Positions 1-8,577 of a stretch of DNA of 64,000 nt are shown here, one piece after another. Position numbers and translations under genes: made by a program. How positions within the stretch are numbered: the stretch's first letter is position 1; each line of letters starts with the position of its first letter. Source of the stretch: Achromobacter aloeverae (GTDB taxonomy: Bacteria; Pseudomonadota; Gammaproteobacteria; Burkholderiales; Burkholderiaceae_B); the NCBI RefSeq assembly GCF_004121055.1, contig NZ_PYAL01000001.1, positions 1,364,001-1,428,000 of the forward strand, written 5' to 3'. The notes beneath the pieces are model-generated. The model was not told the origin of the DNA, did not search any database, and saw only the letters and a list, made by a program, of their open reading frames with translations.

Positions 1-263
1 TGCACCAGCTCCACGCGCTCGCGCGCGATCACGCCACGCAGCCGCAACGCGGCCTGGAACACACGATAGAAACGGTTCGGAAAGGACTGCGCATACACCC
101 GCACGCCCGGGACCTCGGCGGCGCGCCGATGCAGGGCGCTGCCGCGCGGCGCCGCGACGACAACATCGTGGCGCCGCGCAAGCGCACGCGCCAGGCTCAA
201 CACATAGCTGGTGTGCCCCCCGGTCCCCGTACTCGTATGAAAATTTGTGTACAAGACCCTCAT
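1..263 (-). CDS. Glycosyltransferase, N-terminal part (runs off window edge)
   Basis: The first 87 codons of a gene reading leftwards off the window, starting at an ATG at 263 with a GGGGTGG stretch just upstream. The product begins MRVLYTNFHTSTGTGGH. This is the short hydrophobic strand followed by a Gly-rich loop and a helix (YVLSLARALARRHDV) typical of the acceptor-side Rossmann domain of GT-B (family 4-like) glycosyltransferases. The catalytic C-terminal half lies outside the window, so donor and acceptor cannot be judged. It is not obviously linked to the exopolysaccharide locus 17 kb away, but could belong to a second envelope-sugar cluster to the left. Confidence 0.7.
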   Translation of the reverse strand, partial: MRVLYTNFHTSTGTGGHTSYVLSLARALARRHDVVVAAPRGSALHRRAAEVPGVRVYAQSFPNRFYRVFQAALRLRGVIARERVELV

Positions 264-411
264 CGCCACCCCGCTTCGTTCCGCCGCCCCCCAAACCGGA
301 CGGCTCTTGCAATGCGGGCATGATGACAGCCGAGTCCTGCAGCGATATGGCACGGCCGTGACAAAAAACTGCGGAGTGGTTTCCTGTGAAACGAAGCCGC
401 GCGCCATGCAC

Positions 412-447
412 GACGCCGTCCCCCCTGTGAAAAAGAGGGACGGCGCC
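412..447. terminator. Hairpin between TRAP permease and glycosyltransferase
   Basis: Inverted repeat GACGCCGTCCC (412-422) and GGGACGGCGCC (437-447), pairing at 10 of 11 positions. It lies 44 bases beyond the stop codon of the minus-strand TRAP permease and before the minus-strand glycosyltransferase start. There is no clear T-run, so intrinsic termination is inferred. Confidence 0.5.
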
Positions 448-490
448 GTGGGTTTTACCGCTGATTACAAACTATCGACAGTCGCCTGTC

Positions 491-2386
491 CTAGCGCAGG
501 AACCCGATGGACAACCAGGGAACGGCGGCGACGACGATCAATCCCACGGCAATGGACAGCAGGTACCCCACGATGGCGCGCATGCCGCGGTCGGGGGACA
601 CCCGGCCGATGGCGCAGGCGGCGTAGTAGCCGACGCCGAAGGGTGGCGCGAACAGGCCTATGCCCATGGCCAGGATCACCACCATGGCGTAATGCACCTC
701 GTGTATGCCCATCTGATGCGCGATCGGGAACAGCAGGGGGCCGAACAGCACGATGGCCGGGATGCCTTCCAGCACGCTGCCCAGGATGATGAAGGCGACG
801 ATGGATACCGCCATGAAGGTGGCCGCGCCGCCGGGCAGGCCCGCCATCAGGTGCGCCAGCTGGCCGGAGAAGCCGGATTGCGTCAGGGCCCAGGCCATGC
901 CCGTCGCGGCGCCGATGATCAACAGGATGGACCCCGACAGGCAGGCGGTATCGACCAGCATGGGCCACAGGCGCTTCCAGTCGAAGCGGCGGTAGACCAG
1001 CAGGCCGATCAGCGTCGAATATACGATGCCGATGGTGGATACCTCGGTGGCCGTGGCCACGCCCTCCACCACCGCCGCCCGGATGACGAAAGGCAGGGCC
1101 AGCGCCGGCAGGGCGATCAGCAGCGTGCGCAGGATCTCGGCGCCGCTCGCCCGGCCTTCCGGCGCGCGCTCCTGGCGCCGGCTGCGCCGCCACACCACCA
1201 GGCACAGCATCAAGCCCAGCACCAGCCCCGGCAGCAGGCCGCCCGTGAACAAGGCGGTGATGGACACGCCGGTGACCGAGCCGATGGTGATCAGCACCAG
1301 GCTGGGCGGAATGGTCTCGGTCTGCGCGCCGGTGGCCGACAGCAGCGCCACCAGGTCGCCGTCCTTCGCGCCGCGCTTGCGCATCTCCGGAAACAGCACC
1401 GGCGCGACCGCCGCCATGTCCGCGGCCTTGGCGCCGGAGATGCCCGACACCAGGTACATCGCGCCGATCAGCACATAGGACAGGCCGCCGCGCACGTGTC
1501 CCAGCAGGCTCGCCAGGAACGCCACCATGCGTTGCGCCATGCCGGTCATCTCGATCAGCACGCCGAGGAAGACGAACAAGGGCACGGCCAGCAGGATCAG
1601 GTGCGACATGCCTTCGTCCATGCGTCCCACCACCACCATCATGGGCGTGCTGGTGGTCAAGGCCAGGTAGCCGAAGGTGGCCAGGCCAAAACAGAAGGCA
1701 ATGGGCACGCCGGCGAAGACGCAAGCCGCCACGACGCCGACGAAGAAGATCAGCAGGTTGTAGTTGCCGAGGTTCTGCAGGACGGGTTGCAGCAGGTAGA
1801 GCACGCCCACCACCAGCGCCACCACCACGATGGCCTTCAGCGCGCTCTGCCAGTCGGCCCTTTCCAGCAGGCGCAACAGCGCGACGGCGATCATCAGCAG
1901 CGTGCCCACGGGCAAGGCCGCCGCGCGCCAGATATTGGGTATCTCCAGCGCGGGCGTGGTGACGTACTGTTCCTCGTAGGCGTATTCGTAGCCGGGCCCG
2001 ACGATCATCAGCAGGAACGCCAGCGCGGCAGCGACCGCCAGCATGTCGAGGAACGCCCGGCGGGCGGGCGAGGCGCGGCTGACGAAGGCCGTCATGCGCA
2101 TATGCTCGCCGCGCCGGAAGGCCACCACCGACCCCAGCATGGCCAGCCACAGGAACAGGATGGACGCCAGCTCGTCCGACCACACCAGGGGCGTGTGCAG
2201 GACATAGCGCGCGACGATGCCGGCGAACAGGATGACGATCTCGGCCACGACCAGGATCGCGGCCGGGACTTCCACCAGCCAGCCTATGGCCGCGTCCAGC
2301 CCCGCCGCCCATGGCCGCCGCGCCACGGCGGGCGCGGCGGTGGCGCCGGCAAGGCCGGCGGCCGGCTGCATGGAAGGACTACTCAT
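491..2386 (-). CDS. TRAP transporter fused permease DctQM (copy 1)
   Basis: A 631-residue inner-membrane protein joining the small DctQ-type subunit (about residues 35-180, four membrane segments, with the family pattern WSDELASILFLW followed by RRGEHM) to the large DctM-type subunit (about 225-631, many membrane segments). With the receptor encoded just upstream it would import a carboxylate-type solute using an ion gradient. The ATG at 2386 overlaps the receptor's TGA (ATGA), which fixes the start; an upstream in-frame ATG at 2449 would lie deep inside the receptor gene. It is closely related to the permease at 13599-15497 and shares a perfectly identical 219-bp block with it. Substrate unknown. 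Confidence 0.93.
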   Translation of the reverse strand: MSSPSMQPAAGLAGATAAPAVARRPWAAGLDAAIGWLVEVPAAILVVAEIVILFAGIVARYVLHTPLVWSDELASILFLWLAMLGSVVAFRRGEHMRMTAFVSRASPARRAFLDMLAVAAALAFLLMIVGPGYEYAYEEQYVTTPALEIPNIWRAAALPVGTLLMIAVALLRLLERADWQSALKAIVVVALVVGVLYLLQPVLQNLGNYNLLIFFVGVVAACVFAGVPIAFCFGLATFGYLALTTSTPMMVVVGRMDEGMSHLILLAVPLFVFLGVLIEMTGMAQRMVAFLASLLGHVRGGLSYVLIGAMYLVSGISGAKAADMAAVAPVLFPEMRKRGAKDGDLVALLSATGAQTETIPPSLVLITIGSVTGVSITALFTGGLLPGLVLGLMLCLVVWRRSRRQERAPEGRASGAEILRTLLIALPALALPFVIRAAVVEGVATATEVSTIGIVYSTLIGLLVYRRFDWKRLWPMLVDTACLSGSILLIIGAATGMAWALTQSGFSGQLAHLMAGLPGGAATFMAVSIVAFIILGSVLEGIPAIVLFGPLLFPIAHQMGIHEVHYAMVVILAMGIGLFAPPFGVGYYAACAIGRVSPDRGMRAIVGYLLSIAVGLIVVAAVPWLSIGFLR

Positions 2387-3399
2387 GAAAGTTTTCCGAC
2401 CGACTGTTCGAGCAGGCCCCAGGCGTGATCGCCGTACTTGCCCTTCCACTCGGCGTAGAAGCCCGCCTGGCGCAAGGCATCGCGGATCGGACCCGGCTGG
2501 GGCGTATTGAACACCAGCCCCTGCTGCGTGAGCTGCGATTGCAGGTCATTGTTCAGGGCCAGCACGTCGGCCCGTACGCCCATGGCGGCGCCATTGATGT
2601 GCCGGGCGACGATCTCGCGCACATCCTTGGGCAGTTTTTCCCAGGCGCGCCGATTGGCCAGGAACCAGAAGCCGTCCCACATGTGGTTGGTGAGGGAGCA
2701 GTATTTCTGCACCTCGTACAGCTTGGCGGTCTGGATGATGGCCAGCGGGTTTTCCTGACCGTCCACCACCTTGGTCTGCAGGGCCGAATAGGTCTCGTTG
2801 AAGTTGATGCTGGCCGGGGCCGCGCCCAGCGCCTTGAACATGGACGTCCACAACGGGCTCACGGGCACGCGCAGCTTGAGGTCCTTGAAATCGCCGGGGC
2901 CGTTGATGGGCCGGTTGCTGGTGGTGACCTGGCGGAAGCCGCTGTCCCAGATCTTGTCCATCACCACCAGGCCCTTGCCTTCGATCTCCTTGCGGATATA
3001 CGCGCCCAGGTCGCCATCCATGGCCTTCCAGACGGCATCGTAGTTGGGAAAGGCGAAACCGATGCCGCTGATGGACGAGGCCGGGACCAGCGTGGAAAGG
3101 ATCAGGCCGGACAGCGTGAAGAACTCCACCGCGCCCGAGCGCAACTGGCTCAGGGTATCGGTATCCGAACCCAGCTGGCTGCTCGGGAAGATGGCCAGCT
3201 CGAAACGGCCCTTGGTATCGCGCAAGATGTTGGCCGCGGCCTCGCGCGCACGCACGTTCATGGGGTGCGTGGGCGGCAGGTTGTTGGCGTATTTGTAGCG
3301 GAACTCGGGGGCCGCGAAGGCGCGGCCCACCGGCGCCAGCGCCAAGGCAGCGCCGCCTCCGGCAACCGCGCTCATCAACTTGCGTCGGGTCAAATCCAT
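2383..3399 (-). CDS. TRAP transporter substrate-binding protein DctP (copy 1)
   Basis: A 338-residue periplasmic solute receptor of the DctP family. The N-terminus carries a twin-arginine-like signal (RRKLM, hydrophobic stretch, probable cleavage after AFA near residue 29), and the mature protein starts with the family pattern FRYKYANNLPPTHP. The start has a strong ribosome site (GAGAGAGGAG, six bases before ATG). It is translationally coupled to the DctQM permease by an ATGA overlap. About nine in ten residues match the receptor at 12589-13602 by eye. The two differ mainly in the signal peptide and scattered surface positions, so the substrates are probably the same or closely related. Confidence 0.95.
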   Translation of the reverse strand: MDLTRRKLMSAVAGGGAALALAPVGRAFAAPEFRYKYANNLPPTHPMNVRAREAAANILRDTKGRFELAIFPSSQLGSDTDTLSQLRSGAVEFFTLSGLILSTLVPASSISGIGFAFPNYDAVWKAMDGDLGAYIRKEIEGKGLVVMDKIWDSGFRQVTTSNRPINGPGDFKDLKLRVPVSPLWTSMFKALGAAPASINFNETYSALQTKVVDGQENPLAIIQTAKLYEVQKYCSLTNHMWDGFWFLANRRAWEKLPKDVREIVARHINGAAMGVRADVLALNNDLQSQLTQQGLVFNTPQPGPIRDALRQAGFYAEWKGKYGDHAWGLLEQSVGKLS

Positions 3400-3768
3400 G
3401 TTGTCTCCTCTCTCTGTGGTTGTCGATCCGTCCGCTTCGTCGAACCGGAAGCGGTACGGGGCCGGCGGACATGGACGCCGGCATTGCGTTTTCTTTCTTA
3501 TGGACCATCTCGTGGACCGTTCTTGCCCGCGCGCCGCGATTTAATAAAAAAACACGAGACAGCGGGGTCATGACGAGCACGGATGGCTGAATTATTAGAT
3601 CATATGGATGAGTAAATCCTCCGGCACGGCCAGCACCCGGGACCGGCGGACTTTATCGGCTGACCTTGCATAAACATCATTCAAAGCACTGCATGGCTGG
3701 CGTACCGCCCGGGAGGCGGCACGACGAGGTGCCATAGCGTACACAGCGTCATAAGGAGGAGACAAGAC
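3400..3768. promoter_or_regulatory. Divergent promoter region, TRAP cassette 1 / SDR
   Basis: A 369-base gap with no credible gene, between the minus-strand receptor and the plus-strand dehydrogenase. It contains two direct TGGACC motifs at 3501-3506 and 3513-3518 and an A-rich tract GATTTAATAAAAAAA near 3538. TGGACC/GGTCCA and GATTTAAT also occur upstream of TRAP cassette 2, so these are candidate operator and promoter elements. An AAGGAGGAG ribosome site at about 3753-3761 serves the dehydrogenase. Confidence 0.5.
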
Positions 3769-4536
3769 ATGGATTACACCGATGGAGTGGTCATGGTCAC
3801 GGGCGGTGCATCGGGCATCGGCCTGGCGGTCGCGCGCGGATTGCTGGACGAAGGCTGGAAGGTATTGATCGCCGATCGCTCCCCCGATGCGCTGGCGGCG
3901 GCCGGCGCGGACCTGCCCGGCGAGCGGGCGCGCTGCATCCGCCTGGACGTGACCAGCGACGACGAAGTGGCCGCGGCCCTGGACGACTGCGAGCGCACGT
4001 TCGGCCCCCTGGCCGGCCTGGTGAATTCCGCCGGCATCGGCCGCGACATGCCGTTCCTCGATACCGACACCGCGCTGTTGCGCCAGATCCTGGAAGTGAA
4101 CCTGGTGGGGACCTTCGTCGCCGGCCGCCATGCCGCGCTGCGCATGCGCGAACGTCATCATGGAGCCATCGTCAATATCTCCTCGGTGTCGGGCCTGCGC
4201 GGCAACCTTGGACGGGCCGCGTACGGCGCGTCCAAGGGCGGCGTGGTGACGCTGACCCAGGTCATGGCGGTCGAGCTGGCCGAACTGGGCATACGCGTGA
4301 ACGCGGTGGCGCCCGGTCCCATCGAGACGCCGCTGGTAAGCCGCATGCATACCGACGCGGCGCGCGCCCGCTGGATCGCCGCGGTCCCGCAGAAACGCTA
4401 CGCCGCGCCGGAAGAGCTGTGCGGCACGGTGGCCTGGCTGCTGGACAGCGAGCGCTCGGGTTTCGTCACGGGGCAGACCATCAGCGTCGACGGCGGTTTC
4501 ATGGCGGGCGGCCTGATCCGGCCGGATAGCCCCTGA
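3769..4536 (+). CDS. SDR family NAD(P)-dependent oxidoreductase
   Basis: A 255-residue classical short-chain dehydrogenase. Visible motifs are the cofactor loop TGGASGIG (11-18), NSAG (86-89), the catalytic Ser139, and Tyr152 with Lys156 (YGASK), then the PGPIETPL segment and a C-terminal SVDGGF typical of 3-oxoacyl-ACP-reductase-like members. Asp36 after the second strand (IADRS) favours NAD over NADP. The gene is alone, divergent from TRAP cassette 1, with an excellent AAGGAGGAG ribosome site. The shared intergenic region suggests it oxidises a hydroxy-acid or alcohol related to the TRAP substrate; that is inference, and the substrate cannot be read from the sequence. Confidence 0.92.
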   Translation: MDYTDGVVMVTGGASGIGLAVARGLLDEGWKVLIADRSPDALAAAGADLPGERARCIRLDVTSDDEVAAALDDCERTFGPLAGLVNSAGIGRDMPFLDTDTALLRQILEVNLVGTFVAGRHAALRMRERHHGAIVNISSVSGLRGNLGRAAYGASKGGVVTLTQVMAVELAELGIRVNAVAPGPIETPLVSRMHTDAARARWIAAVPQKRYAAPEELCGTVAWLLDSERSGFVTGQTISVDGGFMAGGLIRPDSP

Positions 4537-4553
4537 TTTCCACGGCGGGTGGG

Positions 4554-4585
4554 GGGGCCGGGCGGCGGGGGCGTGGCCCGGCCCC
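4554..4585. terminator. GC-rich hairpin after SDR gene
   Basis: Perfect 10-bp inverted repeat GGGGCCGGGC (4554-4563) and GCCCGGCCCC (4576-4585), 17 bases after the dehydrogenase stop codon. No T-run follows, so termination is inferred from stem strength and position. Confidence 0.5.
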
Positions 4586-4794
4586 TGTCCGCGAGGCCGA
4601 CTTATCCCCAGTTTTTGTGGACAACCCTTGGGATAGCCGTCGAGCAAGGCAATCAAATCCCTTTCAGGTCAATGACTTGCGGTTAACGAGCAGGCGAGGC
4701 ACAGGTTACGTCCACGCCCTGCCCGCTGCAACAAGCGACATACTGGAAGCGGGATGTTCATGCTAGATTTCGGTTCGCCCAAGCCGAGAGACCC

Positions 4795-5643
4795 ATGATA
4801 CGAACGTTCAGCCGCGACGAGATCCGCCGCGTGGCCGCCATCCTGGCCGAAGCGGCCGATGCGGAAATCCTGCCTCGTTTCCGCCACTTGGCCGCCGATG
4901 CGGTACGCACCAAGAGCTCCCCCCAGGACCTCGTTACCGACGCCGATGAAGCCGCCGAACGCTATATCGGCGAGCGCCTGAGCCGCCTGTACCCCGGCGC
5001 GGTGATCCTCGGCGAGGAAGCCTGCTCGCGCAATCCCACGCTGTTGAATGTCTGGATAGATGCCGAACTGGCGTTCGTCATCGACCCGATAGACGGGACC
5101 CGCAACTACGTCGCCGGCCTGCCGCTGTTCGGCGTCATGGTCGGCGTGGTCAGCCGCGGCGAAATCGTGGCCGGCGTCATCTACGACCCGATGGGCCGCG
5201 ACTGGGCCATCGCCGTGCGTGGCGAAGGCGCCTGGCTGGAGACGCCGCAAGGACAGCAGACGCCGCTGGCCGTGGCCGCGCCGGTGCCCGTCGAGGACAT
5301 GATCGGGCTGATCTCCACCCAGCACCTGGAGCCGCCGCTCAAGGGCATCGTCCACCGCAACATGGCGCGCCTGGCGCTGGCCAACACGCTGCATTGCTCG
5401 GCGCATGAATACCGCATGATCGCCGGCGGCCATGCGCACATCCTGCTGTACGGCCAGCTCATGCCGTGGGACCACGTGGCGGGCTGGCTGCTGCACCACG
5501 AGGCCGGCGGCTACTGCGCCCATTTCGACGGTTCGCCCTACAAGCCTACCCACCGCTCCGGCGGCCTGCTCTACGCGCCCGACGCCGGCAGCTGGAAAGT
5601 GGCGCGCCAGGCCTTGCTGGAAGAAACGGCGCCCGAGGCCTGA
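4795..5643 (+). CDS. Inositol monophosphatase family protein
   Basis: A 282-residue Mg-dependent phosphatase of the IMPase/FBPase/histidinol-phosphatase superfamily. Metal-binding motifs are intact: Glu74-Glu75 (GEEA), DPIDGT (97-102) followed by RNYVAG, and WDHVAG with Asp226. The members most like this act on inositol-1-phosphate or histidinol-phosphate; the sequence alone does not decide. It is monocistronic, 258 bases downstream of the dehydrogenase and on the same strand as cysE. The upstream bases contain no strong ribosome site (GAGAGACCC before ATG). Confidence 0.9.
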   Translation: MIRTFSRDEIRRVAAILAEAADAEILPRFRHLAADAVRTKSSPQDLVTDADEAAERYIGERLSRLYPGAVILGEEACSRNPTLLNVWIDAELAFVIDPIDGTRNYVAGLPLFGVMVGVVSRGEIVAGVIYDPMGRDWAIAVRGEGAWLETPQGQQTPLAVAAPVPVEDMIGLISTQHLEPPLKGIVHRNMARLALANTLHCSAHEYRMIAGGHAHILLYGQLMPWDHVAGWLLHHEAGGYCAHFDGSPYKPTHRSGGLLYAPDAGSWKVARQALLEETAPEA

Positions 5644-5834
5644 GCCTGGACGACGGCGCCTTTCCGCTTTCCCTTTTTTCCGGGCCAACGGCGTTGCGCG
5701 ACGGCCACGCCGCCCTCCCGCGGCTCAGGACCCGCGTCCCTGTCACCCTTGGCACCGCGCGGTCATTGCCTGCAAAGCGCGTAGGAACGGGTTACAACAA
5801 CGGGAATATCCTTATCAAGTTTCAAGCGACTGCC

Positions 5835-6785
5835 ATGAATGCCCCCATGAACCCCAAGGCCATTACCTGGAACCTGGGCGACATCGTCGCCGAGCTGCGC
5901 ACCGTGCGCACCGAATGGCGCGAACCGCTGGGCCGCCTGCGCCGCGACCATGGCGGCGGGCGCGAGTTTCCCTCGCAGGAGAGCCTGCGCCAGATCATCA
6001 AGGACCTGTGCGGCGCCCTCTTTCCCATGCGCCTGGGTCCCATAGACCTGCGCGAGGAAACCGAGGACTTCTATGTCGGCCACACCATAGGCGCGGCGCT
6101 TGACGCACTGATGCACCAGGTGCGGCTGGAACTGAACTACACGGAGCGCAATCATCACCCCGACGCGGGGGAGATCGAACAACGCGCCACCGATATCGTG
6201 CGCGCCTTCGGCGCCGCCCTGCCCTCCGTTCGCCGCATGCTGGATGCCGACGTCATCGCCGCCTACCAGGGCGACCCGGCCGCTCGCAGCGTCGACGAAG
6301 TGCTGCTGTGCTATCCGGGCGTGATCGCCATGATCCACCACCGCCTGGCCCACGTGCTGAACAAGCTGGGCGTGCCGCTGCTGGCGCGCATCGTCGCCGA
6401 GATCGCCCATGCCGACACCGGCATCGACATCCATCCCGCCGCGACCATTGGCCGCAGCTTCTTCATCGACCACGGCACCGGCGTGGTGATCGGTGAAACG
6501 GCCATCATCGGCGATCGCGTACGGCTGTACCAGATGGTCACGCTGGGCGCCAAGCGCTTCCCGCCCGGCGAGAACGGCGAGCTGAAGAAGGGCCTGCCCC
6601 GCCACCCCGTCCTGGAAGACGACGTCGTGGTCTATGCCGGCGCCACCATCCTGGGGCGCACCACCATCGGCCGCGGCTCGGTCATCGGCGGCAACGTCTG
6701 GATCACGCGCGACGTGCCGCCGGGCAGCAATGTCACCCAGGCGGGTACGCTGAACACCGCGCCCGACGCCGGCTGCGGCGGCTGA
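5835..6785 (+). CDS. cysE: Serine O-acetyltransferase (EpsC type)
   Basis: A 316-residue acetyltransferase that transfers acetyl from acetyl-CoA to L-serine, giving O-acetylserine for cysteine synthesis. An N-terminal helical domain (about 1-165) precedes a left-handed beta-helix of hexapeptide repeats, with the family signature HPAATIGRSFFIDHGTGVVIGE and its catalytic His, and LPRHPVLEDDVVVYAGA. It is longer than enteric CysE (about 270 residues), as in the EpsC-type family of beta-proteobacteria. An upstream extension is possible in frame, but the ATG at 5835 (MNAPMNPKAITWN) fits family starts; 5847 is an alternative. It sits three bases before the sirtuin gene. Confidence 0.9.
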   Translation: MNAPMNPKAITWNLGDIVAELRTVRTEWREPLGRLRRDHGGGREFPSQESLRQIIKDLCGALFPMRLGPIDLREETEDFYVGHTIGAALDALMHQVRLELNYTERNHHPDAGEIEQRATDIVRAFGAALPSVRRMLDADVIAAYQGDPAARSVDEVLLCYPGVIAMIHHRLAHVLNKLGVPLLARIVAEIAHADTGIDIHPAATIGRSFFIDHGTGVVIGETAIIGDRVRLYQMVTLGAKRFPPGENGELKKGLPRHPVLEDDVVVYAGATILGRTTIGRGSVIGGNVWITRDVPPGSNVTQAGTLNTAPDAGCGG

Positions 6786-6788
6786 ACG

Positions 6789-7613
6789 ATGCCGGGCGAC
6801 GTGCAGGCCCTGCGCGATTTCGTGACGGCGCATCCCCGCCTGTTCGTGCTTACGGGCGCGGGTTGCAGCACCGGCTCGGGCATTCCGGACTACCGCGACG
6901 ACGAGGGCGCGTGGAAACGGCGCCCGCCCATCCAGTACCGCACCTTCATGGATGACACGGTGGCGCGCCGGCGCTACTGGGCGCGCGGCATGATAGGTTG
7001 GCGCATGTTCGGCCATGTGGCGCCCAATGCGGCGCACCGGGCGCTGGCGACGCTGGAAGGGCAAGGGCGTTATTCCCTGCTGGTCACGCAGAACGTCGAT
7101 GGCCTGCACGAGGCCGCGGGAACGCGCGACGTCGTCGACCTGCACGGTCGCATGGACCGGGTGGTCTGCACGCAATGCGGCCATCTGCTGCCGCGCCAGC
7201 AAATGCAGGAATGGCTGGAGAGCGCCAATCCGGGCTGGCTGCACCTGCATGCCGAGGATGCGCCGGACGGCGACGCCGATCTCGAAGGCGAGGACTTCTC
7301 CCGCTTCGAGGTGCCGCCCTGTCCGGTGTGCGGGGGCATTTTGAAACCCGACGTGGTGTTCTTCGGCGAGACCGTGCCGCCCGATCGCGTGGAACGGGCG
7401 TATGCCGCGCTGGCGCAGTCCGGCGCGGTGCTGGTGGTCGGCTCGTCGCTGATGGTCTATTCGGGCTACCGCTTCGTCGCGGCGGCTTCGCGCGCCGGCC
7501 TGCCCATCGCGGCGGTCAACCTGGGCAGGACGCGGGCCGACGCCATGCTCACGCTGAAAGTCGAGCAATCCTGCGCCGACGCACTATCCGCCCTGGTCGC
7601 CACGCTGGACTGA
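6789..7613 (+). CDS. Sir2 family NAD-dependent protein deacylase
   Basis: A 274-residue sirtuin removing acyl groups from lysine with NAD+ as co-substrate. Motifs: GAGCSTGSGIPDYR (23-36), TQNVDGLH (100-107), catalytic His119 in DLHG, and a zinc ribbon with CTQC (127-130) and CPVC (178-181). The GAGCSTGSGIPDYR form is the SIRT4-like class II pattern. It starts three bases after cysE, so both are probably co-transcribed. The last 30 bases overlap the end of the convergent PPC-domain gene. Confidence 0.93.
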   Translation: MPGDVQALRDFVTAHPRLFVLTGAGCSTGSGIPDYRDDEGAWKRRPPIQYRTFMDDTVARRRYWARGMIGWRMFGHVAPNAAHRALATLEGQGRYSLLVTQNVDGLHEAAGTRDVVDLHGRMDRVVCTQCGHLLPRQQMQEWLESANPGWLHLHAEDAPDGDADLEGEDFSRFEVPPCPVCGGILKPDVVFFGETVPPDRVERAYAALAQSGAVLVVGSSLMVYSGYRFVAAASRAGLPIAAVNLGRTRADAMLTLKVEQSCADALSALVATLD

Positions 7614-8009
7614 AGCAGGCGCCGGCGCCCCGTCCTTTAGCCATTCTTCCAGCACGGTCTCGAAGGTCATGCAGATCGGGTTGCGACCGGAGACGAAGCG
7701 GCCCGCGTGCACGCCGCCGGCGGGATCGACGACGGTCCCGCTCAGGCGCGCCACGGCCGCGCCGCCCGCATCCAGGGCGACCTCCCCGCACAGGGTGAGC
7801 ACCTCGACCGCCGGCCCTGGAAGCTCCTCCACGGCGGCGGCCGCCCCTTCCAGGCTGGCCTGCGTCAGGCTTCCCAGGCTGCCGCGCACCATCGCGCGCG
7901 CGAAGCCATGCGCCAGGCATAGTTTCTCGATGCTTTGCACCAGGTCTTCATTCGGCCGCAGGCGCGCATAGACGATGCGCCCGGTGTGGCCATGCTCAAT
8001 GGTCGGCAT
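7584..8009 (-). CDS. PPC/DUF296 domain protein (degenerate)
   Basis: A 141-residue small protein of the PPC (plants and prokaryotes conserved, DUF296) fold. Family features are the N-terminal amphipathic segment (ARLRPNEDLVQSIEKLC), the GSLGSL strand, and a C-terminal VSGRNPICMTFE strand. The usual His-bearing stretch (HCH or HAS...GGH) is replaced by ARLSGTVVDPAGGVHAGRF, so the putative metal-binding histidines are mostly lost. The gene overlaps the next PPC gene by 14 bases and is last in the thiolase operon. The ligand of these domains is unknown. Confidence 0.75.
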   Translation of the reverse strand: MPTIEHGHTGRIVYARLRPNEDLVQSIEKLCLAHGFARAMVRGSLGSLTQASLEGAAAAVEELPGPAVEVLTLCGEVALDAGGAAVARLSGTVVDPAGGVHAGRFVSGRNPICMTFETVLEEWLKDGAPAPASVQRGDQGG

Positions 8010-8577
8010 GGATATCTCCCTTGGTTTCCGGTTGGAATACCGCGAGCTGGATGTGTGGGTCGTAGCGGCGGGTAAGCCGCGTGGCCCTCAGGGCGTGAAC
8101 GTAGGCGACACAACCGCCTTCGTCGATCACGCATCGTTCGGTCAGCAGATGGCCGCCGATCAGGCGGCCCTCCGCGTCGACCAGCAAACCGTGGCAATGC
8201 AGCAGCGGCGCGCCGTGCTCGTCCTCGCCCAGCGTGGCGCCCGCGCCTATCAGGCGCAAGGCGCGGTCCACCATGATGGGCGCGGTATAGGCGATGACCT
8301 GCGCGATGTCCGGCTCGGGCCGTGCCAGGCAGTACGCGCCCCGGGTGAAGTGCCCGTCCAGCAGGTTGATGGCGCAGGCGACCACCCCGCGCGCGCGCAA
8401 CGGCAGGACCAGCGCGTCGTACAGCGTTTCGCCCGCCGGCAGCTCCAGCCGCAAGGACGGCCCGCCGGGATTCTCCACGCTGGTCCAGCGCGTGGCCGGC
8501 AGGGGGCCGGGATGGCGCAACATGCGGACGGGGGCGTGGCTGTTCAGGGCATGGTTGTTCAGGGCATGGCCAGTCAT
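7996..8577 (-). CDS. PPC/DUF296 domain protein (His motif retained)
   Basis: A 193-residue protein of the same PPC/DUF296 family as its downstream neighbour. It keeps the histidine pattern LHCHGLLVDAEGRLIGGH, which in characterised PPC domains forms a trimer-interface metal or ligand site. The N-terminus is repetitive (ALNNHALNSHA, encoded by copies of TTCAGGGCATGG near 8545-8567), so translation could instead begin at the internal Met19. Its start overlaps the acyl-CoA ligase stop (ATGA). A PPC pair coupled to ligase and thiolase suggests a CoA-ester or small-acid ligand; this is speculative. Confidence 0.78.
   Translation of the reverse strand: MTGHALNNHALNSHAPVRMLRHPGPLPATRWTSVENPGGPSLRLELPAGETLYDALVLPLRARGVVACAINLLDGHFTRGAYCLARPEPDIAQVIAYTAPIMVDRALRLIGAGATLGEDEHGAPLLHCHGLLVDAEGRLIGGHLLTERCVIDEGGCVAYVHALRATRLTRRYDPHIQLAVFQPETKGDIHADH

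Noticed and set aside
247-789. Plus-strand frame of 180 codons at the left edge
   Set aside because: Arg-rich shadow crossing the terminator hairpin and the 3' end of the permease.
692-2428. Plus-strand frame of 578 codons opposite the TRAP permease
   Set aside because: His/Gln/Arg-rich composition, no recognisable domain, and fully antisense to a well-supported permease. The same applies to 13527-15572 (-) opposite permease copy 2.
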